Positions 1-6,711 of a DNA stretch of 64,000 bases are shown piece by piece. Origin of the DNA: Sphingopyxis sp. L1A2A. GTDB lineage: Bacteria > Pseudomonadota > Alphaproteobacteria > Sphingomonadales > Sphingomonadaceae. Below the pieces are notes generated by a model that saw only the letters and a program-made list of their open reading frames with translations, ran no database searches and had not been told where the DNA came from. Made by a program: the position numbers and the translations under genes. The DNA lies in assembly GCF_005502465.1 (NCBI RefSeq), contig NZ_SCOT01000005.1, positions 1 through 64,000 on the forward strand, written 5' to 3'. Every line of letters starts with the position of its first letter. The first letter of the stretch is position 1.

Positions 1-173
1 CATCTGCCAGTTTGGAGCATAGCCGGATAATGTAGGACAGCGGTTTTTGGGGTAGGGTGTGCGAAATAGGATTTTGGGTGTGTGTGGGGCGGTGCGGGGC
101 GGTGCGGGAATTAGTTTTCACGCGAAGGCGCGAAGTCGCGCAGATAAGAAAACACGAAGCACCACCCCTCTTT

Positions 174-246
174 CGTCACCCCGGACTTGATCCGGGGTCC
201 ACGACGCCGGCGCTGGAATGGATGCCGGATCAAGTCCGGCATGACG
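174..246. repeat. Extragenic palindrome, family A (copy 1)
   Basis: Inverted repeat built on CCGGACTTGATCCGG and its complement, with outer CGTCA/TGACG ends. The same module recurs at 630-721, 16206-16277, 34492-34549 and 62602-62692, always between genes. It lies just beyond the 3' end of the GIY-YIG gene. The rest of positions 1-292 shows no convincing gene. Confidence 0.8.
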
Positions 247-292
247 AATGAGGGGGAGGTGCCGGATGAAGGGGAAGGTGCGGTTGTCGACG

Positions 293-607
293 TCACCCAC
301 CCAACGGCGGCAACCCCAGTTCCTCTGTCAGATCGCGCCATTCCGGGTTCGCCGCCTCGATCAACTCGATCTTCCATTTCCGCTGCCAGTTCTTGATCTG
401 CTTCTCGCGCGTGATCGCGGCGTGCATCGTCCCGGCGAGTTCGAACCAGACGAGCGTTTTGACGCCGTAGCGTTTGGTGAAGCCGTCGAAGCTGCCGCCC
501 TGGTGCTGGCAGATGCGCTGGATCAGGTGCGAGGTGACGCCGGGGTAGAGCGTGCCGTACCGCGCGCTGGCCGTGATATAGACGCAGGGCTGGAAGTCGG
601 CGTGCAT
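293..607 (-). CDS. GIY-YIG nuclease superfamily protein (YhbQ-like)
   Basis: A 104-residue protein of the small single-domain GIY-YIG type. The N-terminus carries the degenerate GIY-YIG core: VYITAS around residues 9-14, then YGTLYPGVT at about 17-25, followed by an Arg-containing helix and the family's usual REKQIKNWQR stretch near residues 67-76. Free-standing members of this family are putative structure-specific nucleases of unknown biological role. The start at 607 has only a weak ribosome binding site. The gene is bracketed by two copies of palindrome family A (174-246 and 630-721), so it may have arrived or been duplicated with them. Family assignment is firm; function is not known. 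Confidence 0.85.
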   Translation of the reverse strand: MHADFQPCVYITASARYGTLYPGVTSHLIQRICQHQGGSFDGFTKRYGVKTLVWFELAGTMHAAITREKQIKNWQRKWKIELIEAANPEWRDLTEELGLPPLGG

Positions 608-629
608 GGGGTGGAGGCTAGGGCGGCGA

Positions 630-721
630 TGGACCCCGGATCAAGTCCGGGGTGACGAGGATTGGTGCGGAACGGAGCCTTCTCTTCGTACCGTCATGCC
701 GGACTTGATCCGGCATCCACG
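630..721. repeat. Extragenic palindrome, family A (copy 2)
   Basis: Two facing family A half-modules: GGACCCCGGATCAAGTCC near 631 and GGACTTGATCC near 700, in opposite orientation with CGTCA/TGACG ends. Together with copy 1 it flanks the GIY-YIG gene. Confidence 0.75.
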
Positions 722-793
722 CGGCGTGGGACTAATTGGGGATTGTTGCATTTGTCACCGTAATTGCGGCGATCAGCGATGCGACGCGCTGCT

Positions 794-2254
794 CTATCCA
801 GAGATATCGTCCAGCGAATCTATCACGTCCTGGATGTCATTTGGCTGTATTGCCCACCGATATGCTAGATGAATTTCCCATTGAAATCCGAAGTCTATAG
901 CATCATTTGCCAAAAATCGGCGCTGATCGAAATAAGTCCACTTCGCTTTCCCATCACTTTCGCTTCTGGCAATTATAAAGTCAATCTTATACAAAAAAGA
1001 AAGTATTGATCTTTCGCTGACCGAAGTTCCCGATCTAAATTCTATTCTAACCTGCTGCCGTATGTTCTTTATTTTATTGATAAGCTGATCTGTCGTAAAC
1101 TTATAGTTTATCGAAGCATGCTTCTCCTTCTTCGATGGTTTGAATTTCAATAGTACATTTTTAATTTCGGGCATTTCGCTACGAAATTCGTTGACGAGAT
1201 CTTGTAGTCTTTCATCCGAATAGGCTTCAAATGCTGAGGTGAGGTCTTCGGACTTAATTATAGAATGGCTCGATTTCCCTGCTGCACGAGCGGCGGCATG
1301 AAGCAATTTGACCAGGTCTCTCGGGCGCTTTCTGCACAAGGACATGAGGGGAACGGAAACTGGCACGTTTTCCCAAAGCCCGCGGCCGCTATAAATAGGG
1401 TCTATAACAGTTGACAGTATCTCTTTTGAAATTCTTGCTTGAGAAAGAGTCGTCAAATCGTTTAAGTTTCTCATATTGAAATAGGTCATCACGCGTATGG
1501 TGATCATTCTTAATATTTCATCATTTGACCATTGAAGTCTGATAATATCTTGTTCTATTTTGTCTGTAGATTCATCTGAAGTTCTTACAAGAAAATATAC
1601 ATCGGTTCTCAGTGCAATTCTACATTGTAATCCTTTGTCTGAGTTACAAAGATCTCGAATTGCGTTCAAAAGGGCGGATATATTGGAAATGTCGCTTTGA
1701 CTCGCCGACCAACCACGATCTATGTCGTCTATATAAACTCTGATAACATTGTCTCGCAAAAATGAATCGGCAATTAAAGCATTAGCCTGATCATTTATAT
1801 TTGGTTTAATTATTTCGATAGCGCGTCGTATAAAGGCTGTAGCTTTTTGCCCCGCATTTTGAAATTTTTCTTGCGTGGCATTATCTATCGATCCGCTGAT
1901 CATGGAATCAACGGCTTTTTGAGCAACAATGCGTTTTATTCCAGATTTCCAACGTTCAATTTTTTGGATGAAGGGCTCGTCTGGAGCGGAAGCCATCAAT
2001 TCAGCTATATCATTAGGCTGAATCTCGACCGCAAGAATATTGTTTTCTTGATCATCCAAAAACGCACGTTTTAGTAACGCAGATTTTCCTACTCCCTTGT
2101 GGCCGGTAACAATTCTAAGAGGAAGTGGCGCATTTAAATCATTGTAAGCGCCATTATTAAGAAAATACTCTTTTAGGCGCTCCGGATCTTCACTTTCGGC
2201 GTCTTCAGACCCAAACAACTTTCTTACTGTTACGTCATCGAAAGTTATCGCCAT
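794..2254 (-). CDS. P-loop ATPase (Sll1717-like), AT-rich, probably acquired
   Basis: A 486-residue ATPase. The N-terminus LFGSEDAESEDPERLKEYF followed by a Walker A (GHKGVGKSA, about residues 51-59) is the arrangement seen in P-loop ATPases of the Sll1717 type. A Walker B-like YIDDIDRG lies near residue 176, and a helical region with an arginine-rich CRKRPRDLV follows. Such proteins are often found in accessory or defence-related islands, but the substrate is unknown. The start has a good ribosome binding site (GGAG, 7 nt upstream). The gene is clearly more AT-rich than the rest of the window and uses many A/T-ending codons, which points to recent transfer. No partner gene (nuclease, methylase) is visible on the sequenced side. 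Confidence 0.8.
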   Translation of the reverse strand: MAITFDDVTVRKLFGSEDAESEDPERLKEYFLNNGAYNDLNAPLPLRIVTGHKGVGKSALLKRAFLDDQENNILAVEIQPNDIAELMASAPDEPFIQKIERWKSGIKRIVAQKAVDSMISGSIDNATQEKFQNAGQKATAFIRRAIEIIKPNINDQANALIADSFLRDNVIRVYIDDIDRGWSASQSDISNISALLNAIRDLCNSDKGLQCRIALRTDVYFLVRTSDESTDKIEQDIIRLQWSNDEILRMITIRVMTYFNMRNLNDLTTLSQARISKEILSTVIDPIYSGRGLWENVPVSVPLMSLCRKRPRDLVKLLHAAARAAGKSSHSIIKSEDLTSAFEAYSDERLQDLVNEFRSEMPEIKNVLLKFKPSKKEKHASINYKFTTDQLINKIKNIRQQVRIEFRSGTSVSERSILSFLYKIDFIIARSESDGKAKWTYFDQRRFLANDAIDFGFQWEIHLAYRWAIQPNDIQDVIDSLDDISG

Positions 2255-2294
2255 GAACTAGCTCCACCCCAAACTGTTTTCCGTTCCTTAAGCG

Positions 2295-2519
2295 TCAAAC
2301 CGAAAACCCCCCAGCATTGCGCCGGTTCGAGCTCGCCGCCAGCACCTTTTTGCCCTGCGGGGTCAGCGCCCATTTGGCGCCCTGTTTCACCACCAGCCCC
2401 AGCGTGACGAGTTCGTCGCGGATCGGGTCGGTGGGGAGTTGGGGGCGGCGGTTCGACAGGCCTTCGAGCGTCGAACGCTGCGGCTGGCTGAGGATGAGGA
2501 GTTTTTGTTTTTCGGTCAT
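2295..2519 (-). CDS. Small hypothetical protein, possible winged-helix
   Basis: A 74-residue protein with an AGAGG ribosome binding site 8 nt before the ATG. The sequence (about residues 12-60: PQRSTLEGL, then LVTLGLVVKQGAKWALTPQGKKVL) resembles a short winged-helix fold, in which a helix is followed by a beta hairpin, but no DNA-binding function can be proven. It lies downstream of nrdB in the same direction, separated by a palindrome at 2563-2632. Codon use is typical of the surrounding chromosome, unlike the adjacent AT-rich ATPase, so the boundary of the foreign segment probably lies near 2260. Confidence 0.6.
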   Translation of the reverse strand: MTEKQKLLILSQPQRSTLEGLSNRRPQLPTDPIRDELVTLGLVVKQGAKWALTPQGKKVLAASSNRRNAGGFSV

Positions 2520-2562
2520 TTGGTTGGCCTCTGACTTCTGGTCTTGTGTCTCGGGGTGGCGT

Positions 2563-2632
2563 TGGTGCCCTCCCCGCTGCGACTAAGGAGCAAGCTCCTA
2601 AGTCTCGCTGCCCCTCCCGCGAGCGGGAGGGG
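2563..2632. repeat. Extragenic palindrome, family D (short form)
   Basis: CCCTCCCCGCTGCGACTAAG followed by a short hairpin (GGAGCAAGCTCC) and CCCTCCCGCGAGCGGGAGGGG. The same arrangement is seen at 56560-56635 and, more diverged, at 13261-13331, so this is a dispersed intergenic element. It sits at the 3' end of nrdB and may end or process the nrd transcript. Confidence 0.65.
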
Positions 2633-2643
2633 TTTTCGCGTGC

Positions 2644-3708
2644 TTACTCCGCGGCAATCCCCGCTTGTTTGAACATATCCTCGCCGTCGGTTTCGGCGGT
2701 GATCGCGGGGGCGAGGTCGTCGTTCGCCTTGGCTTTCTTGCGGTTGTCGAAGCTGGACCAGACATTGTTCCACTCGCCGCGAGTCGCGCCCTTGCTGTAT
2801 TCGGTCGCGCGGGTTTCGAAGAAGTTGGCGTGCTCGACGCCGTTGAGCAGCGGGGCGAGCCAGGGGAGCGGGTGTTCCTCGATCATGTAGATCGGTGCGA
2901 AGCCGAGCTGGCCGAGGCGCCAGTCGGCGATGTAGCGGATGTAGCGCTTGATTTCCTTGGGCGTCATGCCGGGGACGGGGCCCTGTTCGAACGCGAGGTC
3001 GATGAACGCATCCTCGAGCCGCACCGTCTTCTGGCAGGTGTCGATGATGTCTTCCTTCACCGCCTTGGTCAGGCAGTCGCGTTCCTTGGTGAAGGTGTGG
3101 AACAGCTTGATGATGCCTTCGCAGTGGAGGCTTTCGTCGCGGATCGACCAGCTGACGATCTGGCCCATGCCCTTCATCTTGTTGAAGCGCGGGAAGTTCA
3201 TCAGCATCGCGAAGCTGGCGAAGAGCTGAAGCCCCTCGGTAAAGCCGCCGAACATCGCGAGGGTGCGCGCGATATCCTCGTCATTGTCGACGCCGAACTG
3301 TTGCATATAGTCGTGCTTGGCGCGCATCTCGTCATATTCGAGGAACATGCCATATTCGCTTTCGGGCATGCCGATGGTATCGAGCAGGTGGCTGTACGCC
3401 GCGATATGCACGGTTTCCATGTTGCTGAACGCGGTCAGCATCATCTTGATCTCGGTCGGCTTGAACACGCGGCCATATTTGTCGTGGTAGCAATCCTGCA
3501 CCTCGATATCGGCCTGGGTGAAGAAGCGGAAAATCTGGGTGAGCAGATTGCGTTCATGGTCGCTGATCTTCTGCGCCCAGTCGCGGCAATCCTCGCCCAG
3601 CGGCACTTCCTCGGGAACCCAGTGGATCTGCTGCTGGCGCTTCCAGAAATCGAATGCCCAGGGATATTCAAAGGGCTTGTAGGTGTTGCGGGATTCTAGA
3701 AGGGGCAT
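2644..3708 (-). CDS. nrdB: Ribonucleoside-diphosphate reductase subunit beta
   Basis: The R2 (radical-generating) subunit of class I ribonucleotide reductase, which supplies the tyrosyl radical for converting ribonucleotides to deoxyribonucleotides in the cytoplasm. It is 354 residues long. The di-iron ligand signatures are visible as METVH near residue 99 and DESLH in the C-terminal half, with an additional Glu in GGFTEGLQ between them. The radical tyrosine is present four residues after the first ligand His (HIAAY). No ATP-cone precedes the domain. It lies downstream of nrdA in the same direction, separated by a 64-residue ORF and a palindrome. The class I assignment is secure; the metal (Fe or Fe/Mn) cannot be read from sequence. 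Confidence 0.97.
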   Translation of the reverse strand: MPLLESRNTYKPFEYPWAFDFWKRQQQIHWVPEEVPLGEDCRDWAQKISDHERNLLTQIFRFFTQADIEVQDCYHDKYGRVFKPTEIKMMLTAFSNMETVHIAAYSHLLDTIGMPESEYGMFLEYDEMRAKHDYMQQFGVDNDEDIARTLAMFGGFTEGLQLFASFAMLMNFPRFNKMKGMGQIVSWSIRDESLHCEGIIKLFHTFTKERDCLTKAVKEDIIDTCQKTVRLEDAFIDLAFEQGPVPGMTPKEIKRYIRYIADWRLGQLGFAPIYMIEEHPLPWLAPLLNGVEHANFFETRATEYSKGATRGEWNNVWSSFDNRKKAKANDDLAPAITAETDGEDMFKQAGIAAE

Positions 3709-3742
3709 GGCGGGCTATCCTCGGTTCTTGTCTTTTGTTTCG

Positions 3743-3814
3743 TGTCCCCGCGCAGGCGGGGATCCAGTGTGGCTTGGCGCAATCTCGCTCTGGACCCCCG
3801 CCTTCGCGGGGGAA
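3743..3814. repeat. Extragenic palindrome between nrdB and the small ORF
   Basis: Inverted repeat of the form TCCCCGCGCAGGCGGGGATCCAG ... CTGGACCCCCGCCTTCGCGGGGG, related in layout to the module at 34492-34549. It forms one long hairpin between two co-directional genes of the nrd cluster and could set the relative level of nrdB. Confidence 0.7.
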
Positions 3815-3818
3815 CACT

Positions 3819-4013
3819 TTAGATGCCTGCCGCAGATTTGATTTTGCTAAACATTTTCTGTTTCTCGCTTCCAGGGCGAGCCAAAACGAGCACGGAGTTC
3901 GTGTGAACGGTCGTGCCGTCGCCCTTTTTGATATCCAGAATCAGGCCTGTCAGCAATTCTTCGAGCCAATCTGCCTTATTGGACAAATCGTCGTCGTGCC
4001 GTGCATCGTTCAT
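3819..4013 (-). CDS. Small hypothetical protein within the nrd cluster
   Basis: A 64-residue acidic protein, likely translated: an AGGA ribosome binding site lies 8 nt before the ATG at 4013, and it is co-directional 46 nt after nrdA. The sequence has a charged N-terminus (MNDARHDDDLSNKAD), a central helix and a lysine-rich C-terminus. I do not recognise a family. Its place between nrdA and nrdB suggests a link to nucleotide reduction, but that is inference from position only. Confidence 0.55.
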   Translation of the reverse strand: MNDARHDDDLSNKADWLEELLTGLILDIKKGDGTTVHTNSVLVLARPGSEKQKMFSKIKSAAGI

Positions 4014-4059
4014 TTGCTTATCCTAAAAAAGCTGAGCTTTTCGCCTTTGGCGGAAATCA

Positions 4060-6000
4060 TCACTGACACGCCAGGCATTCATCATAATCGGTGGTCTGCA
4101 GCTCGTACACCGGGGCTTCGGCGGTGTTGTCGGCCTCGACCCCGCCCGCGAAGCCGGCGCGCTGCACCGATTTGCTGCGGAGATAATAGAGCGATTTGAT
4201 GCCGAGTTCCCACGCGCGGTAGTGGAGCATGAGCAGATCCCATTTCTCGACGTCCGCCGGGATGAACAGGTTCAGCGAGGCGGCCTGATCGATATAGGGG
4301 GTGCGGTCGGCGGCGAGTTCGAGCAGCCAGCGCTGGTCGATCTCGAAGCTGGTCTTGAAGCAGTCCTTTTCGTCCGTGGTCAGGAAGTCGAGGTGCTGGA
4401 CGCTGCCGCCCTTTTCGAGGATCGAGTTCCAGATATTGTCGCTGTTCTTCGCCTTGTCGACGAGCAGGGCTTCCAAATGCGGATTGCGGATCGAGAAGCT
4501 GCCCGAGAGCGTCTTGTGCGTGTAGATGTTCGCCGGGATCGGCTCGATGCACGCGCTGGTGCCGCCGCAGATGATCGAGATCGACGCGGTGGGCGCGATC
4601 GCCATCTTGCAGCTGAACCGCTCCATCACCCCCTGATCGGCGGCGTCGGGGCAGGGGCCGCGTTCCTTGGCGAGCAGCATCGACGCCTGATCGACCTGGG
4701 CGCGGATATGCTTGAAGACGCGGAGGTTCGACGATTTCGCCATCGCGCCCTCGAACGGCAGGCCGCGCGCCTGAAGGAAGCTGTGGAAGCCCATGACGCC
4801 GAGGCCGACGCTGCGTTCGCGGCTGGCCGAATATTTGGCGCGCGCCATTTCGGGCGGGGCGCGGTCGATATAATCCTGAAGGACGTTGTCGAGCATGCGC
4901 ATGACATCCTCGATGAACATCTTGTCGCCGTTCCACTCGTCCCAGGTTTCGAGGTTGAGCGACGAGAGGCAGCAGACCGCAGTGCGATCATTGCCGAGAT
5001 GGTCGCGGCCGGTGGGCAGGGTGATTTCCGAGCAGAGGTTCGAGGTGGTGACCTTGAGCCCCAGATCGCGGTGATGCTTGGGCATCATGCGGTTCACCTG
5101 GTCGATGAAGATGATGTAGGGCTCGCCGGTCGCGAGGCGCGTTTCGACGAGCTTCTGGAACAGCGAGCGCGCGTCGACGCTGCCGCGCACGCTCTGGTCC
5201 TTGGGGCTGCGCAGGTTGAATTCGCCGCCGTCGCGCACCGCTTCCATGAACTCGTCGGTGATCAGCACGCCGTGGTGGAGGTTGAGCGCCTTGCGGTTGA
5301 AGTCGCCCGACGGTTTGCGGATTTCGAGGAACTCCTCGATCTCTGGATGGCTGATGTCGAGATAGCAGGCGGCCGAGCCGCGGCGCAGGCTGCCCTGGCT
5401 GATCGCGAGGGTCAGGCTGTCCATCACGCGGACAAACGGAATGATGCCGCTGGTCTTGCCGTTGAGGCCGACGGGTTCGCCGATGCCGCGCACGCTGCCC
5501 CAATAGGTGCCGATGCCGCCGCCGCGGCTGGCGAGCCAGACATTCTCGTTCCACGTCTCGACGATGCCTTCCAGGCTGTCGGGGACCGAGTTCAGATAGC
5601 AGCTGATCGGCAGGCCGCGGCCGGTGCCGCCGTTCGAGAGAACGGGGGTCGCGGGCATGAACCACAGGCGGCTGATATAGTCATAGAGGCGCTGGGCATG
5701 CTCCTGATCGTCGGCATAGGCCGACGCGACGCGCGCGAAGAGATCCTGATAGGATTCGCCGGGGAGGAGATAGCGGTCCTCGAGCGTTTCCTTGCCGAAG
5801 TCGGTGAGCAGCGCGTCGCGGCTTTTGTCCGTGACGATGTCGAATCGACGCGCGTGGACCTTCGCCTCGCTGCTGTCGTTGAGCTTTGCCGCGGCCGGCG
5901 CGTCAGGCGCCGATTCGTTCGCGACCGGCGCTTCATTTTTCGTCAGTTCCACCGTCGCCACGTCGCTCGTCTCCACCCGTTCCGTTTCCCGAAAATCCAT
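4060..6000 (-). CDS. nrdA: Ribonucleoside-diphosphate reductase subunit alpha
   Basis: The catalytic R1 subunit of class I ribonucleotide reductase. It is 646 residues from the ATG at 6000, chosen because GGGGGCG lies just upstream; a longer frame to 6084 lacks conserved sequence. The catalytic cysteine region (LPISCYLNS), the finger-loop NLCSEITLP and the redox-active C-terminal CLAC motif are all present. The N-terminus (about 60 residues, Ala/Glu-rich) contains no ATP-cone, so the usual dATP activity switch appears missing. It is the first gene of the cluster; two NrdR-like boxes lie about 180-226 nt upstream. Confidence 0.97.
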   Translation of the reverse strand: MDFRETERVETSDVATVELTKNEAPVANESAPDAPAAAKLNDSSEAKVHARRFDIVTDKSRDALLTDFGKETLEDRYLLPGESYQDLFARVASAYADDQEHAQRLYDYISRLWFMPATPVLSNGGTGRGLPISCYLNSVPDSLEGIVETWNENVWLASRGGGIGTYWGSVRGIGEPVGLNGKTSGIIPFVRVMDSLTLAISQGSLRRGSAACYLDISHPEIEEFLEIRKPSGDFNRKALNLHHGVLITDEFMEAVRDGGEFNLRSPKDQSVRGSVDARSLFQKLVETRLATGEPYIIFIDQVNRMMPKHHRDLGLKVTTSNLCSEITLPTGRDHLGNDRTAVCCLSSLNLETWDEWNGDKMFIEDVMRMLDNVLQDYIDRAPPEMARAKYSASRERSVGLGVMGFHSFLQARGLPFEGAMAKSSNLRVFKHIRAQVDQASMLLAKERGPCPDAADQGVMERFSCKMAIAPTASISIICGGTSACIEPIPANIYTHKTLSGSFSIRNPHLEALLVDKAKNSDNIWNSILEKGGSVQHLDFLTTDEKDCFKTSFEIDQRWLLELAADRTPYIDQAASLNLFIPADVEKWDLLMLHYRAWELGIKSLYYLRSKSVQRAGFAGGVEADNTAEAPVYELQTTDYDECLACQ

Positions 6001-6178
6001 CGTAATCGCCCCCGATTTGAACGCGCAACTGGTGCGCTTTGTTCCTGTCTTGTTCGACTCAGGGCGAAGCCCCGGTCTTAGCATCTAAACCGACCCAGGG
6101 GGCACTTATTTTGGCCGCACGAAGCACTTTCCCGTGCCCACATGTCGTGGGCGACGGAAATCCGCCAATTTTGGCCAA

Positions 6179-6226
6179 ACACTATTTCTTGGGGTGCCCC
6201 CGTGGCCTACCCACCATCTATAGTGC
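6179..6226 (-). promoter_or_regulatory. Pair of NrdR-like boxes upstream of nrdA
   Basis: Two 16-bp sites resemble the NrdR consensus ACACTATATATAGTGT: 6179-6194 (ACACTATTTCTTGGGG, 11 of 16 match) and 6211-6226 (CCACCATCTATAGTGC, 12 of 16). Their starts are 32 bp apart, about three helical turns, which is the spacing known for paired NrdR boxes. NrdR represses RNR genes when dATP is high. No nrdR gene is in the window; binding is inferred from sequence and spacing. Confidence 0.65.
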
Positions 6227-6489
6227 CACGTCGGCGCGATGATGCAAGACGGTAAATGACGGATTAGAGACTCGGTTCGTCGATATTTTGATTCGTCTCG
6301 TCGCGGCTGATGCCCGGCCATCAGCGGTAGCGCCAGCGTTTCTGCGGGATAGCACGGGTCGCGGTGTGGTGACGCCCGTCAGCAAAATATTTTGCCTGGC
6401 GCGGGGCGGCGATCGACGCCATGCGGACGGCGGCGCGATCGCCGCCAATATCCTCAATGTGCCGCCGGATCGGCACGCGCGCGGCAGGC

Positions 6490-6520
6490 AAAAAAAAGGG
6501 CCCCGGCAATGCCGGAGCCC
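6490..6520 (-). terminator. Rho-independent terminator of the mini-gene
   Basis: On the minus strand a 10-bp stem (one mismatch) with a 3-nt loop is followed by eight T residues (the A-run at 6490-6497). It begins about 20 nt after the stop codon of the 20-residue ORF at 6542-6604. Confidence 0.85.
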
Positions 6521-6541
6521 CTCCTCTAATCCATATCCAGG

Positions 6542-6604
6542 TTAGGCTTGACCGCCACCGCTATCGGTGCCGCCGCCACCCAGGAATCTCCAAAACCAAC
6601 CCAT
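6542..6604 (-). CDS. Putative 20-residue mini-protein
   Basis: A very short ORF, MGWFWRFLGGGGTDSGGGQA. It has a strong ribosome binding site (CAGGAG with 7 nt to the ATG) and an intrinsic terminator right after its stop, so it looks like an independent transcription unit. The product would have an aromatic amphipathic N-terminus (residues 2-8, WFWRFL) and a Gly-rich tail, compatible with membrane-surface attachment. An AT-rich stretch upstream (6620-6700) could hold the promoter. Alternatively the RNA is a small regulatory RNA with a fortuitous ORF. I know no described family. Confidence 0.5.
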   Translation of the reverse strand: MGWFWRFLGGGGTDSGGGQA

Positions 6605-6711
6605 AATAAATCTCCTGTCGGCACTGCCCACGAAGAACAGTTAACGGAGCATATACCATCTTTGGTAAGGTAAATCGAGTCTTAACCATAAAATTACCGC
6701 CAATCTGGCAG

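Larger units (their letters stand above)
6001..6541. other. Non-coding region upstream of nrdA
   Basis: About 540 bases without a convincing gene. It holds the NrdR-like boxes (6179-6226), a short stem-loop (GCCCAC at 6136-6141 with GTGGGC at 6147-6152), a 14-bp perfect palindrome GCAAAATATTTTGC at 6382-6395 and, at its far end, the minus-strand terminator of the mini-gene at 6542-6604. The long distance from the NrdR boxes to the nrdA ATG implies a long untranslated leader or a second proximal promoter. Confidence 0.6.

Noticed and set aside
174-721. Possible CRISPR repeats because the same motif recurs
   Set aside because: Only two copies here, spaced by a gene, in alternating orientation; no regular spacers and no cas genes.
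4222-6081. Plus-strand frame of 619 codons opposite nrdA
   Set aside because: Composition is that of a shadow frame (Ala/Arg/Glu/Asp runs); nrdA is unmistakable on the other strand.
6382-6395. 14-bp palindrome GCAAAATATTTTGC as an operator
   Set aside because: It is perfect but lies over 200 nt from any start on the minus strand and has no matching second copy; kept only as a note in the nrdA upstream region.
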